From Thioclava indica (GTDB taxonomy: Bacteria; Pseudomonadota; Alphaproteobacteria; Rhodobacterales; Rhodobacteraceae): a stretch of DNA of 40,318 nucleotides. A program made the translations under genes and the position numbers. The stretch spans positions 1-40,318 of the forward strand of contig NZ_AUNB01000030.1 in the NCBI RefSeq assembly GCF_000714545.1. The letters are read 5' to 3'. Of the stretch, positions 17,314 through 26,039 are shown piece after piece. Numbering within the stretch: position 1 is the stretch's first letter; each line of letters opens with the position of its first letter. The notes under the pieces were generated by a model. It worked only from the letters and a program-made list of their open reading frames with translations, did no database searches and was not told where the DNA came from.

Positions 17314-19425
17314 ATGGCGACGACGTTCAACTGGATCTATCTGGGCAGCTCAAGCACGATGCTTGATCCCACCGAAGGCAACTCCAGCATGGAGGATTAT
17401 AACGCCTTCCAAAACGTCTATGCCGGGACCGCAACCTCGCCGCTTTTTGAACGCATCACCTCGGCGACGACAATTGATAATGGCGGCACGTCAGGCGCGC
17501 TGGATACTGATAACAACAATTCCAACGACCAGATCATCACCGATATCGGCAATGGCACCGAAACGCTGACCTATGACGGGCTGGTTGTTTACAATGCCAC
17601 CCTGACCTATGTTGATGGCACGACCGCCCCTGTCACGGCGGTGGTGGTACAAACGACGGATGGCAAGGTGTTCCTTGCGCCGGAACTGGAGGCAAATGCC
17701 GACACCACCGCCTATGAGGCCAAGCCGATTCAGTCGATCTCGCTGGGAACCGCCCAAAGCTATACCAACACCAACCTCGCCGCGGACCGGTTTCAAACCG
17801 GCTGGGACGATGGCTATATCGACGGCACCTCGGGCAATGATCTGATCGACAGCTCTTATGTCGAGCCGATCGCGGATGGCTCGGACAAGGTCGACAATAA
17901 CGATGCGGGGCTGGCAGGCAGTTCGGGCGATGACGATTACATCCGCGCCGGGGCGGGCAACGATACCGTGCTTGCCGGGTTGGGCAATGACACGGTGATG
18001 GCGGGCACCGGCAATGATTCAGTCGATGGCGGTGCGGGCAATGACTCGATTTCGGGCGAGGACGGCAATGACACGCTGATCGGTGGCGCGGGCAACGACA
18101 CCTTGGACGGCGGGCCGGGCGATGACAGCCTTGATGGCGGCACGGGCGACGACTCGCTTATGGGCGGTGCGGGCCTCGATACGCTGCATGGCGGTGCGGG
18201 ATCGGATGTGCTCAGCGGCGGCGCTGGCATGGATTATGCCGATTACACCGATAGCGGCGCAGGCGTGAACATTGATCTGGGCGCGGGCACGGCCTCGGGC
18301 GGGGATGCGGCGGGCGACACACTGAGCGGCGTGGACGGGCTTTACGGCTCGGCCTATGGCGATACGCTGGTGGGCTATGACGGGTCGTCGAACGATCCGA
18401 CCGACGGCTATACCAACGTCTTTTACGGCAATGCGGGCGATGATTATCTCGACGGCGCGGGGGGCGATGACAGCCTGTATGGCGGCGCGGATGATGACAC
18501 CGTGCTGGGCGGCGATGGCAATGATCTTGTCGATGGCGGCAGCGGCAATGACAGCCTTGATGGTGGTGCGGGCGATGACACGCTGACCGGCGGTGGCGGG
18601 GCGGATACGCTGTCGGGCGGTGACGATCAGGATCTGTTCGTCAATCTCACCGATGGCGATGTGATCGACGGCGGCGAAGGCGGCAATGATGCCGACACGC
18701 TCGATCTTAGCGACTGGGGCAAAGACCTTACGAATATCACGTTTGATCCGGCCAATCCCGAAAACGGCTCGGTCGAATTCCTCGACACATCGGGCAATGT
18801 CATCGGCACGATGACGTTCAGCAATATCGAGCGCGTGATCCCCTGTTTCACGCCCGGCACCCGGATTGCGACCCATAACGGCGAGCGTTTGGTCGAAGAG
18901 CTTGTGGTTGGTGATCGCGTTTTGACGCGCGATAATGGCTATCAAGAGATCCGCTGGATCGGCACGCGTCACTTGACGGCGAACGAGCTGCGCGAAACGC
19001 CCGCCTTCTACCCGGTGGCGATTGCGCCCGGCGCGCTTGGCCCTGACATGCCGCTGCGCGCGATGAAGGTCTCGCCGCAGCACCGCCTGCTGTTGAACGG
19101 GCCGCGCGCTGAATTGCTGTGCGGGGAACCCGAGGCCTTGGCAGCCGCGCGCCATCTTGACGGGCTGCCCGGCATTGCGATTGACGACAGCGCGCAAGAG
19201 GTGACCTATATTCACCTGATGTTTGATCAGCATGAGATCGTCTTTTCGGACGGGCTGTGGAGCGAAAGCTTCCAGCCGGGTGTTGCGACGCTGCGCGATA
19301 TGGAGATCGGCGTGCGCGACGAATTGCTGGCTCTGTTTCCCGAACTGGCAACAGGGCTGCACGCCTACCCGGCAGCGCGCCCAAGCCTGAAACGCCACGA
19401 GGCGCGGCTGATGCTTGTCGCCTGA
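17314..19425 (+). CDS. RTX calcium-binding repeat protein with C-terminal Hint domain
   Basis: The 703-residue protein has three parts. Residues 1-200 are an acidic, Asn/Thr/Asp-rich beta-type region without signal peptide. Two blocks of RTX nonapeptides (GGxGNDxLx type) span about 202-307 and 372-442, which should bind calcium and usually mark type I secretion substrates. A Hint (hedgehog/intein) domain starts at Cys511 in IPCFTPGTRIAT, with His590 in SPQHR and His634/His640 in HLMFDQHEIVF, the expected catalytic pattern. The usual terminal type I secretion signal is not evident; instead a basic tail (PSLKRHEARLML) follows. Self-cleavage at Cys511 is inference from the fold. No ABC exporter is nearby. 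A related Hint protein is at 32957-33970. An IS remnant lies just upstream. Confidence 0.9.
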   Translation: MATTFNWIYLGSSSTMLDPTEGNSSMEDYNAFQNVYAGTATSPLFERITSATTIDNGGTSGALDTDNNNSNDQIITDIGNGTETLTYDGLVVYNATLTYVDGTTAPVTAVVVQTTDGKVFLAPELEANADTTAYEAKPIQSISLGTAQSYTNTNLAADRFQTGWDDGYIDGTSGNDLIDSSYVEPIADGSDKVDNNDAGLAGSSGDDDYIRAGAGNDTVLAGLGNDTVMAGTGNDSVDGGAGNDSISGEDGNDTLIGGAGNDTLDGGPGDDSLDGGTGDDSLMGGAGLDTLHGGAGSDVLSGGAGMDYADYTDSGAGVNIDLGAGTASGGDAAGDTLSGVDGLYGSAYGDTLVGYDGSSNDPTDGYTNVFYGNAGDDYLDGAGGDDSLYGGADDDTVLGGDGNDLVDGGSGNDSLDGGAGDDTLTGGGGADTLSGGDDQDLFVNLTDGDVIDGGEGGNDADTLDLSDWGKDLTNITFDPANPENGSVEFLDTSGNVIGTMTFSNIERVIPCFTPGTRIATHNGERLVEELVVGDRVLTRDNGYQEIRWIGTRHLTANELRETPAFYPVAIAPGALGPDMPLRAMKVSPQHRLLLNGPRAELLCGEPEALAAARHLDGLPGIAIDDSAQEVTYIHLMFDQHEIVFSDGLWSESFQPGVATLRDMEIGVRDELLALFPELATGLHAYPAARPSLKRHEARLMLVA

Positions 19426-19478
19426 GGCGTGACGCGGGGTTGCGTCGGGGCGTAAGCCTTCGATAGACGCGAGGGTAA

Positions 19479-19499
19479 GGCGCGCGGTTCTTGCGCGCC
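19479..19499. other. GC-rich hairpin between RTX-Hint gene and choline sulfatase gene
   Basis: GGCGCGC and GCGCGCC form a 7-bp stem with a 7-nt loop. It ends 11 bp before the GGAGGAG ribosome site of the sulfatase gene. There is no T-run, so it is not a standard terminator. It could limit ribosome loading or be chance in GC-rich DNA. Confidence 0.3.
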
Positions 19500-19520
19500 A
19501 AGCCCACCCGGAGGAGTGCC

Positions 19521-21029
19521 ATGACCCAGCGCAACATCTTGATCTTGATGGTTGATCAGCTAAACGGCACGCTGTTTCCCGATGGTCCCGCCGACTGGCT
19601 TCACCTGCCAAACCTGAAAAAACTGGCCGCAAAATCGGTGCGTTTTGCCAATGCCTATACCGGATCACCACTTTGCGCGCCGGGGCGCGCGGCGTTCATG
19701 TCCGGCCAACTGCCCTCGCGCAATGGCGTTTATGATAACGCCGCCGAGTTCCGTTCCGACATCCCCACCTACGCCCATCATCTGCGCCGCGCAGGCTATC
19801 AAACCTGTCTGTCGGGTAAGATGCATTTCGTCGGGCCGGATCAGCTGCACGGGTTTGAAGACCGCCTGACCACCGATATCTATCCCGCCGATTTCGGCTG
19901 GACCCCCGATTACCGCAAACCCGGCGAACGGATCGACTGGTGGTATCATAATATGGGATCAGTCACCGGCGCAGGCGTGGCCGAGATCACCAACCAGATG
20001 GAATATGACGACAATGTCGCGCATGAGGCGCGCATGAAGCTGTATGATCTGGCGCGCGGGGGCGATGCGCGCCCGTGGATGCTCACGGTCAGCTTTACGC
20101 ATCCGCATGACCCCTATGTCGCGCGCAAGAAATACTGGGATCTCTATGAGGATTGCGCGCATTTGGAGCCAGAGGTTCCCGCGATCCCCTATGACGATCA
20201 GGACGCCCATTCCAAGCGCATTTTCGACGCCAATGACTGGCGCGATTACGACATCAAAGACGAAGACATCCGCCGCTCGCGCCGCGCCTATTTCGCCAAC
20301 CTGTCCTATCTCGACGACAAAATCGGCGAGCTGTTGCAGGTGCTGGAAGACACACGCCAAGAGGCCACGATCCTGTTTGTGTCAGATCACGGCGACATGT
20401 TGGGCGAGCGGGGCCTTTGGTTCAAGATGAGCTTTTATGAGGGCTCGGCCCGCGTGCCGATGATGATCTGCGATCCCGATCTTGCGCCGGGGCTGATCAC
20501 CGATCCGGTCTCGACCATCGACGTCACGCCGACGCTATGCGATCTGGCGGGGATTTCGCTGGACGAGGTTGCGCCATGGCTAGACGGGCACAGCCTGTTG
20601 CCGCTGGCGCAAGGCATCCCGCGCGCTGAACCGGTCGCGATGGAATATGCCGCCGAAGCATCATATGCGCCGCTGGTGAGCCTGCGAAAAGGGCGCTTCA
20701 AGCTCAACCTCTGCGCGCTGGACCCCGATCAACTGTTCGATCTTGACGCCGCCCCGCAAGAGCTGAGCAACCTCGCCAGCGATCCCGCCCATGCCGACAC
20801 GCTGGCAACGCTCAAGACCGAGGCCGCCCAACGCTGGGATTTGGATCGCTTCGATCAGGACGTGCGCGCAAGCCAGGCACGGCGCTGGGTCGTCTACGAG
20901 GCGCTGCGTCAGGGCGGCCAGTATCCGTGGGATTACCAGCCGCTGAAAAAGGCTTCCGAGGCCTATATGCGCAATCACATGGACCTCAACGATCTGGAGA
21001 GCCGCAAACGCTTTCCGCGCGGGGAATAG
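19521..21029 (+). CDS. betC: choline sulfatase
   Basis: It hydrolyses choline O-sulfate to choline and sulfate in the cytoplasm, supplying choline for glycine betaine and sulfur. The 502-residue protein is close to the usual BetC length. Cys52 in LCAPGRAAFMSG is the residue oxidised to formylglycine (C-x-P-x-R), Asp12 begins the metal site, and VSDHGDMLGERGLWFK lies in the alkaline-phosphatase fold core. The C terminus, EAYMRNHMDLNDLESRKRFP, is characteristic of BetC and separates it from other sulfatases. ATG 19521 has GGAGGAG 4-5 nt upstream; a frame extension to 19491 lacks one. No betI, betA or betB is nearby, so its partners are elsewhere. Confidence 0.9.
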   Translation: MTQRNILILMVDQLNGTLFPDGPADWLHLPNLKKLAAKSVRFANAYTGSPLCAPGRAAFMSGQLPSRNGVYDNAAEFRSDIPTYAHHLRRAGYQTCLSGKMHFVGPDQLHGFEDRLTTDIYPADFGWTPDYRKPGERIDWWYHNMGSVTGAGVAEITNQMEYDDNVAHEARMKLYDLARGGDARPWMLTVSFTHPHDPYVARKKYWDLYEDCAHLEPEVPAIPYDDQDAHSKRIFDANDWRDYDIKDEDIRRSRRAYFANLSYLDDKIGELLQVLEDTRQEATILFVSDHGDMLGERGLWFKMSFYEGSARVPMMICDPDLAPGLITDPVSTIDVTPTLCDLAGISLDEVAPWLDGHSLLPLAQGIPRAEPVAMEYAAEASYAPLVSLRKGRFKLNLCALDPDQLFDLDAAPQELSNLASDPAHADTLATLKTEAAQRWDLDRFDQDVRASQARRWVVYEALRQGGQYPWDYQPLKKASEAYMRNHMDLNDLESRKRFPRGE

Positions 21030-21108
21030 CCTCGCGCGCAGTTGATACCCTGTTCGGAACCGCGCGCCGCCCTATCCTGTTCGCCAATAGCGAACACAGG
21101 AGAGTGCA

Positions 21109-21936
21109 ATGACAGTCCCGATGATCACCCTCAACGATGGCACGAAAATCCCGCAACTCGGGCTTGGCGTGTGGAAGATGCCCGATGACGAAGCGCCCGG
21201 CATTATCATGAGCGCGCTCAATAACGGGTATCGTCACATCGACACCGCCGCCGCCTACGGCAATGAGGTGGGCGTTGGCAAAGGCATCGCGCAAAGCGAT
21301 GTGGCGCGCGACGAGATTTTCGTGACCTCGAAGCTCTGGAATGATCGGCAAGGCTTTGACGAGACCCTGCGCGCCTTTGATGAAAGCATGGGTAAGCTGG
21401 GGTTCGAGACGCTCGATATGTATCTGATCCACTGGCCGATGCCCGCCAAAGACAAATATGTCGAGACATGGAAGGCGTTTATCCGGCTGCGCGATGAGGG
21501 TCGCGTGCGCGCCATCGGCGTGTCCAATTTCCTGCCCGATCATCTGGAGCGGCTGGTCGACGAGACGGGCGTGACGCCCTGCGTCAACCAAGTCGAATTG
21601 CACCCGCGCTTTCAGCAAGCCGCGCAGCGCAAGGTGCATGACAAGCTGGGGATCGCGACGGAGTGCTGGTCCCCGCTGGGGCAAGGCGAAGTGTTAGGCG
21701 AACCCGCCTTGATCGAGATCGCCTCGCGTTATGGCAAATCCGCCGCGCAGGTAATCTTGCGCTGGGAGATCCAGCTTGGCCTGATCACCATCCCGAAATC
21801 CGCGAACCACGACCGGATGCGCGAGAATATCTCGGTGTTCGATTTCGAATTGAGCGACGCGGAAATGGCGCAGATTGCCTCGCTCGATTCCAAAGATGGC
21901 CGGATCGGCCCCGACCCTGCCACCGCCGATTTCTGA
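21109..21936 (+). CDS. aldo/keto reductase (2,5-diketo-D-gluconate reductase type)
   Basis: This NADPH-dependent oxidoreductase of 275 residues has the full aldo/keto reductase tetrad: Asp45 and Tyr50 in HIDTAAAYGNE, Lys75 in VTSKLWN, and His108 in YLIHWP. IPKSANHDRM near 264-273 of the alignment forms the NADPH phosphate pocket. It resembles DkgA-like proteins, which reduce diketogluconates and also methylglyoxal and other aldehydes, so the substrate cannot be fixed. It begins 79 bp after the sulfatase gene on the same strand and may be cotranscribed. It is convergent with the DUF3422 gene. Confidence 0.9.
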   Translation: MTVPMITLNDGTKIPQLGLGVWKMPDDEAPGIIMSALNNGYRHIDTAAAYGNEVGVGKGIAQSDVARDEIFVTSKLWNDRQGFDETLRAFDESMGKLGFETLDMYLIHWPMPAKDKYVETWKAFIRLRDEGRVRAIGVSNFLPDHLERLVDETGVTPCVNQVELHPRFQQAAQRKVHDKLGIATECWSPLGQGEVLGEPALIEIASRYGKSAAQVILRWEIQLGLITIPKSANHDRMRENISVFDFELSDAEMAQIASLDSKDGRIGPDPATADF

Positions 21937-21955
21937 GGCACGCGCCTGGGCGGGC

Positions 21956-23245
21956 CTAGTGCTCGCCCACGCTGTTATGAATCCGCCGGATCATCAGCCA
22001 GACCGCCAAAATCACGAGCGGCGTTAGCCCGGCGACCATCAGTTCCTTGGAAATCCCGATCTGTTTAGCCAGCGGATAGGCCAGATAGCCCGCCAGACTG
22101 ACCGCGTAATAGCTGATCGCGACGACCGACAGCCCCTCGACCGTGTGCTGCAGCTTGAGCTGCAGATCAGACCGACGATCCATGCTTTCCAGCAGCTTCT
22201 GGTTTTGCGCCGAGCGTTCGACATCGACCCGTGTGCGCAGCAATTCGCCCGCGCGCGCCGCCCGCGTCACCATCTGGCGCAGCCGCGTTTCGGCAGATTT
22301 CACCGTGCGCACCGCCGGATCATAGCGCCGCGCCATGAACTCGCTCAGCTTCTGGCGCCCCTCAAAGCGGGACTCGCGCAGGCTTTCGACACGCTCGCGC
22401 ACGATGGCCTCATAAGCACCCGTGGCCGAAAAGCGGAAGGAGTGCTGCACCGCAAGACTTTCCAATTCTGCCGAGATTTCCAGCAACCCGTGCAAGGTCG
22501 CCTCGGCCGAGCGCGCATCATCGCCCATCCCCTCGACCAGCTCGGTCAAACGGGGGTCCAGCGCGTTCAAGTGCCGCGACAGATCGCGCCCGCGCGTCAG
22601 CCCCAGCATCGACATCGCGCGATAGGTTTCAAGTTCACAGATGCGCTGCACCGTGCGCCCGATCCGCCCCGGCCCGGTGCCCGGACGCACAAAAATCGCG
22701 AACCGCATCTGGCCATTCGGATCAAGTCGAAAATCACCCGCAACCACTGCGCTGCCATCTAAAACCCAAGTGCAAACGAGGCTTTCCGCGACAAACCACT
22801 GCGCCAGAAGCGGGTCGATATCATTTGGATCGTCGGGCAGTTGCTCGATGCGGATCTGCACCGCCGCAAGCCGCCCACCGGGGCCAGCCGCAATCCAGTC
22901 GGGCGGGAAGATCTCGGTCTCGGCGGGATCAAAGGGGCGCGACGAAATGCCGGGCGCAAAGGCGAGATAGGTCGTGAACTCGGTGTGGCTTTCCCATTTC
23001 AGCTCATGCCGCCCGATCTTGCCTGCAAAATGCGTGATGCCCGTATGCGGCGGGGTCGTGCCGCTGCGATTGAGCAGATCCACCAGATGCGCCTGATCCT
23101 TGGCGCGGTCGCGATTAGCGGCATCGCGCGGCTCTTTGAAAGCGACGTAAACGGCATGGCTTGGCACGCCCAGCTTGGGATAGGGGCGCGCGTGCAGCTC
23201 GTTTACCAGCGCATAGCGCTGCGGGTGATCAAACATCGGGTCCAT
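21956..23245 (-). CDS. DUF3422 family membrane protein
   Basis: The 429-residue protein matches the DUF3422 family, starting MDPMFDHPQRYALVNELHARPYP. A long soluble region with a helical, coiled-coil-like part (about residues 270-370) is followed by two membrane helices near the C terminus, VVAISYYAVSLAGYLAYPL and LMVAGLTPLVILAVWLMI, and a short basic tail. The topology suggests a large cytoplasmic domain anchored in the inner membrane. No function is known for the family. The start at 23245 has AGGA 7 nt upstream. It is a single gene, convergent with the aldo/keto reductase gene. Confidence 0.88.
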   Translation of the reverse strand: MDPMFDHPQRYALVNELHARPYPKLGVPSHAVYVAFKEPRDAANRDRAKDQAHLVDLLNRSGTTPPHTGITHFAGKIGRHELKWESHTEFTTYLAFAPGISSRPFDPAETEIFPPDWIAAGPGGRLAAVQIRIEQLPDDPNDIDPLLAQWFVAESLVCTWVLDGSAVVAGDFRLDPNGQMRFAIFVRPGTGPGRIGRTVQRICELETYRAMSMLGLTRGRDLSRHLNALDPRLTELVEGMGDDARSAEATLHGLLEISAELESLAVQHSFRFSATGAYEAIVRERVESLRESRFEGRQKLSEFMARRYDPAVRTVKSAETRLRQMVTRAARAGELLRTRVDVERSAQNQKLLESMDRRSDLQLKLQHTVEGLSVVAISYYAVSLAGYLAYPLAKQIGISKELMVAGLTPLVILAVWLMIRRIHNSVGEH

Positions 23246-23364
23246 CGCAAATTCCTGAAGTTCACAGGTCTGTTACTGCTTTGCTGAGACGAAACCGCCC
23301 CGCAATCAAGCGTTTGAGGGTATGCAACAGTATATCGTGCAAATCTGCCACAGCGAGGGCGGCG

Positions 23365-24666
23365 CTACAGCCCGATCCGGTCGCGCATCGCAAACCACGT
23401 CATCGCCAGCGCCAAAAGAGGGCTGCGCAACATGCCACCACCCGGAAAGGCGGGAACTTTCAACCCCGCCATCAGATCAAACCGCTCGGCTTGCCCCGCC
23501 ACCGCCTCGGCCATGATCTTGCCCGCCAACGTGCCCATCGCCACACCATGCCCGGAAAACCCGCTGGCCGAGAGCGCGTTTTTCAGCGGCCGCGCGAAGT
23601 AGGGCATCCGCGAGCGTGTAATCGCAAGCGTGCCGCCCCACGCATAGTCGATGCGGGTGTCGGCGAGGCCGGGATAGACCTCAAGCATCGGTTTTCGCAC
23701 GGTTTTCAGGATATCGGGAAAGCGGTAGCCATAGCTTTCGCCGCCGCCAAACAGCAGCCGGTTATCGTCAGACAACCGCCAGTAATTCACCACGAATTTG
23801 GTATCAGCCACGGCCACGTTTTCACGCAAGACCTGCGCGACGCGATCGCCCAAAGGCTCGGTCGCGACGATGAAATTATTGATCGGCATGACGCGACTGG
23901 AAACGCGCGGGGCAAGCTGGCCAAGATAGCCATTGCCCGCAAAGATCAGATGATCGGCGTCGATATGGCCGTGGCGCGTCTGCACCCGCACCTTCGCGCC
24001 GGGGCGGATGTGATGAACATGCGAACCCTCGTAAATCTGCACCCCGGCCTTGTCACACGCCAACGCCAGCCCTTGCGCAAAGTTCAGCGGATGCAGATGC
24101 CCCGCGCCGCGGTCAATATCGCCGCCCAGATAGGCGTCAGATGGCAAGATCGCGCGCAATGCATCCCGGTCCAGCGGCTGCACCTGGTCATAGCCATACT
24201 CAACCGCCAGCTTTTCGGCCATGTGGTGGGAATGGGTGACCTCAGCCGCCGTGCGACACGCATGAACGATGCCGGGATGAAAGCTGACGGGAATGTCGTG
24301 ATCCGCAATCAAGTCACGGATCAACTGCTTGGCCTCTTCTCCCAGATCCCACAGCTTATGCGCCATCTCACGGCCATGCGCGGCCTCAAGATCGTCTTGC
24401 TCAAGACGTTGGCCGGACCCGACCTGCCCGCCATTGCGCCCGCTTGCGCCAAAGCCCACGCGATGGGCCTCAAGCAGCGTCACGCCAAAGCCGCGCTGCG
24501 CCAGATGCAGCGCCGCCGACAGCCCCGTGAACCCTGCGCCCACGACACAAACATCGGTGTCGTGGCGGCCCTTTAGCTCGGGCCAGCACCGATCCGTCAG
24601 CGCGGTCGCGGCGTAGTAGCTTGGCGCGTGCTCGCCCTGTTTGTCATTGGCGAAAAGCAGATCCAT
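23365..24666 (-). CDS. puuB: FAD-dependent amine oxidoreductase, gamma-glutamylputrescine oxidase type
   Basis: It probably oxidises gamma-glutamylputrescine to gamma-glutamyl-aminobutyraldehyde, releasing ammonia and peroxide, the second step of the Puu putrescine pathway. The 433-residue protein is a DAO-fold flavoprotein with GAGFTG at 43-48 in VCVVGAGFTGLSAALHLA and ASGRNGGQVG at 74-83, the segment typical of PuuB and OrdL-type oxidases. It is the last gene after the puuA-like gene (5-bp gap) and a glutamine amidotransferase gene, a setting that supports the polyamine role over other amine substrates. The exact glutamylated amine is not proven by sequence. Confidence 0.82.
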   Translation of the reverse strand: MDLLFANDKQGEHAPSYYAATALTDRCWPELKGRHDTDVCVVGAGFTGLSAALHLAQRGFGVTLLEAHRVGFGASGRNGGQVGSGQRLEQDDLEAAHGREMAHKLWDLGEEAKQLIRDLIADHDIPVSFHPGIVHACRTAAEVTHSHHMAEKLAVEYGYDQVQPLDRDALRAILPSDAYLGGDIDRGAGHLHPLNFAQGLALACDKAGVQIYEGSHVHHIRPGAKVRVQTRHGHIDADHLIFAGNGYLGQLAPRVSSRVMPINNFIVATEPLGDRVAQVLRENVAVADTKFVVNYWRLSDDNRLLFGGGESYGYRFPDILKTVRKPMLEVYPGLADTRIDYAWGGTLAITRSRMPYFARPLKNALSASGFSGHGVAMGTLAGKIMAEAVAGQAERFDLMAGLKVPAFPGGGMLRSPLLALAMTWFAMRDRIGL

Positions 24667-24671
24667 CGCGG

Positions 24672-26036
24672 TTACACGTTCAACAACAGGTGTTCACGCT
24701 CCCACGGGCTGATGACCTGCAGGAACTCCTTGTATTCGTTGCGTTTAACCGCCTCATACACATCGCAGAATTCCTCGCCGAGAACGCCGCGCACCGGGTC
24801 GCTTCCGCTCATCAGATCGAGCGCATCGCCCAATGTCACGGGCACATCTTCGGCCGACATATAGGCATCGCCCAGACATTCCGGCTTGGGCAGTTTACGC
24901 TCTTTCAGCCCCAGATAGGCACAGGCCAAAGACGCCGCGAGACCCAGATAAGGGTTGCAATCCATCCCCGCCAAACGGTTCTCGATCCGCCGTGCAGCCG
25001 GTCCCGAGATCGGCACGCGCAAGCCCGTGGTGCGGTTGTCGCGCCCCCATTCCAGATTGATCGGCGCGGCGAAATCGGGAACGTAGCGGCGATAGCTGTT
25101 CACATAGGGCGCAAGCAGCGCGATCACCGCAGGCAGATGGCTTTGCAGCCCCGCGATGCAATGCATGAAGGCTTCTGTTTCGCTTCCATCGGGGTTGGAA
25201 AAGATATTCTCGCCGGTTTTGGTGTCGATCACGGATTGGTGGATATGCATCGCCGATCCCGGCTCGCCCTCAATCGGTTTGGCCATGAAGGTCGCAAAGC
25301 AATCGTGACGCAAGGCGGCCTCTCGGATCAGCCGCTTGAAGTAGAAAATCTGATCGGCAAGATGCACCGGGTCGCCATGGGCAAGGTTGATCTCAATCTG
25401 ACCCGCACCACCCTCTTGCAAGATACCGTCGATCTCAAAGCCCTGCATTTCGGCGAAATCATAAATATCGTCGATCACCTTGCCGTATTCGTCGACCGCG
25501 CTCATCGAATAGGCCTGTTTCGCCGCCGCGCGCCGCCCCGAACGCCCCATCGGCGGGATAATCGGTTGATTGGGGTCGATATTGCGCGCCACAAGGAAGA
25601 ACTCCATCTCGGGCGCAATGATCGGACGCCAGCCCTCGGCCTCGTATAGCGCCAAGACCCGCTTGAGCACGTTGCGCGGCGCGATTGGCACCGGGTTGCC
25701 CTCTTGATCCTCGACGTCGTGGATAATCTGCAAGGTCCAGTCTGCGGTCCAAGGCGCGGCCGTGGCGGTGGAAAAATCGGGCGTCAGGATCATGTCCGGC
25801 TCGGTAAAGGCACCGCTTGGATTATCCGTCCACTCCCCCGTGATCGTCTGCAAAAAGATCGAGTTGGGCAGGAAGAACCGGTCCTGAAACTTGAACTTCG
25901 AGGCGGGCATCGCCTTGCCCCGCGCCACCCCCGCGATATCGGCCACGATGCATTCGACCTCATCAAGGCGCCGCCCTTCCATATAGTCGCGCGCCGCTTG
26001 CGGGATCTTGTCGGTCCAATCCGGTGTCTGGCTCAT
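24672..26036 (-). CDS. puuA: glutamine synthetase family protein, gamma-glutamylputrescine synthetase type
   Basis: It likely ligates glutamate to putrescine using ATP. The 454-residue protein keeps the glutamine synthetase metal and nucleotide motifs: APEMEFFL at 141-148, EGGAGQIEIN at 208-217, HIHQS at 264-268, and NRTTGLR at 334-340. It lacks the GlnA-type C-terminal adenylylation site, so it should not be a GlnE target. The sequence and the neighbours (a class I amidotransferase 3 bp upstream and a PuuB-type oxidase 5 bp downstream) favour the Puu pathway over nitrogen assimilation. Related enzymes act on other amines, so the amine specificity is inferred. Confidence 0.85.
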   Translation of the reverse strand: MSQTPDWTDKIPQAARDYMEGRRLDEVECIVADIAGVARGKAMPASKFKFQDRFFLPNSIFLQTITGEWTDNPSGAFTEPDMILTPDFSTATAAPWTADWTLQIIHDVEDQEGNPVPIAPRNVLKRVLALYEAEGWRPIIAPEMEFFLVARNIDPNQPIIPPMGRSGRRAAAKQAYSMSAVDEYGKVIDDIYDFAEMQGFEIDGILQEGGAGQIEINLAHGDPVHLADQIFYFKRLIREAALRHDCFATFMAKPIEGEPGSAMHIHQSVIDTKTGENIFSNPDGSETEAFMHCIAGLQSHLPAVIALLAPYVNSYRRYVPDFAAPINLEWGRDNRTTGLRVPISGPAARRIENRLAGMDCNPYLGLAASLACAYLGLKERKLPKPECLGDAYMSAEDVPVTLGDALDLMSGSDPVRGVLGEEFCDVYEAVKRNEYKEFLQVISPWEREHLLLNV

Positions 26037-26039
26037 CTG

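Noticed and set aside
17930-18620. Regular repeats that might look like a CRISPR or satellite array
   Set aside because: The period is about 27 bp, in frame, and encodes RTX nonapeptides. There are no unique spacers.
18019-19671. Minus-strand open frame of about 550 codons opposite the RTX-Hint gene
   Set aside because: It is a mirror of the GC-rich RTX codons (regular Ile/Ala/Arg pattern) and reaches into the choline sulfatase gene. The plus-strand gene has clear domains.
24672-26036. Calling this gene glnA because glnE is in the window
   Set aside because: It lacks the GlnA-type adenylylation region and is packed with a putrescine-oxidase-type gene, so a PuuA-type ligase is more likely.
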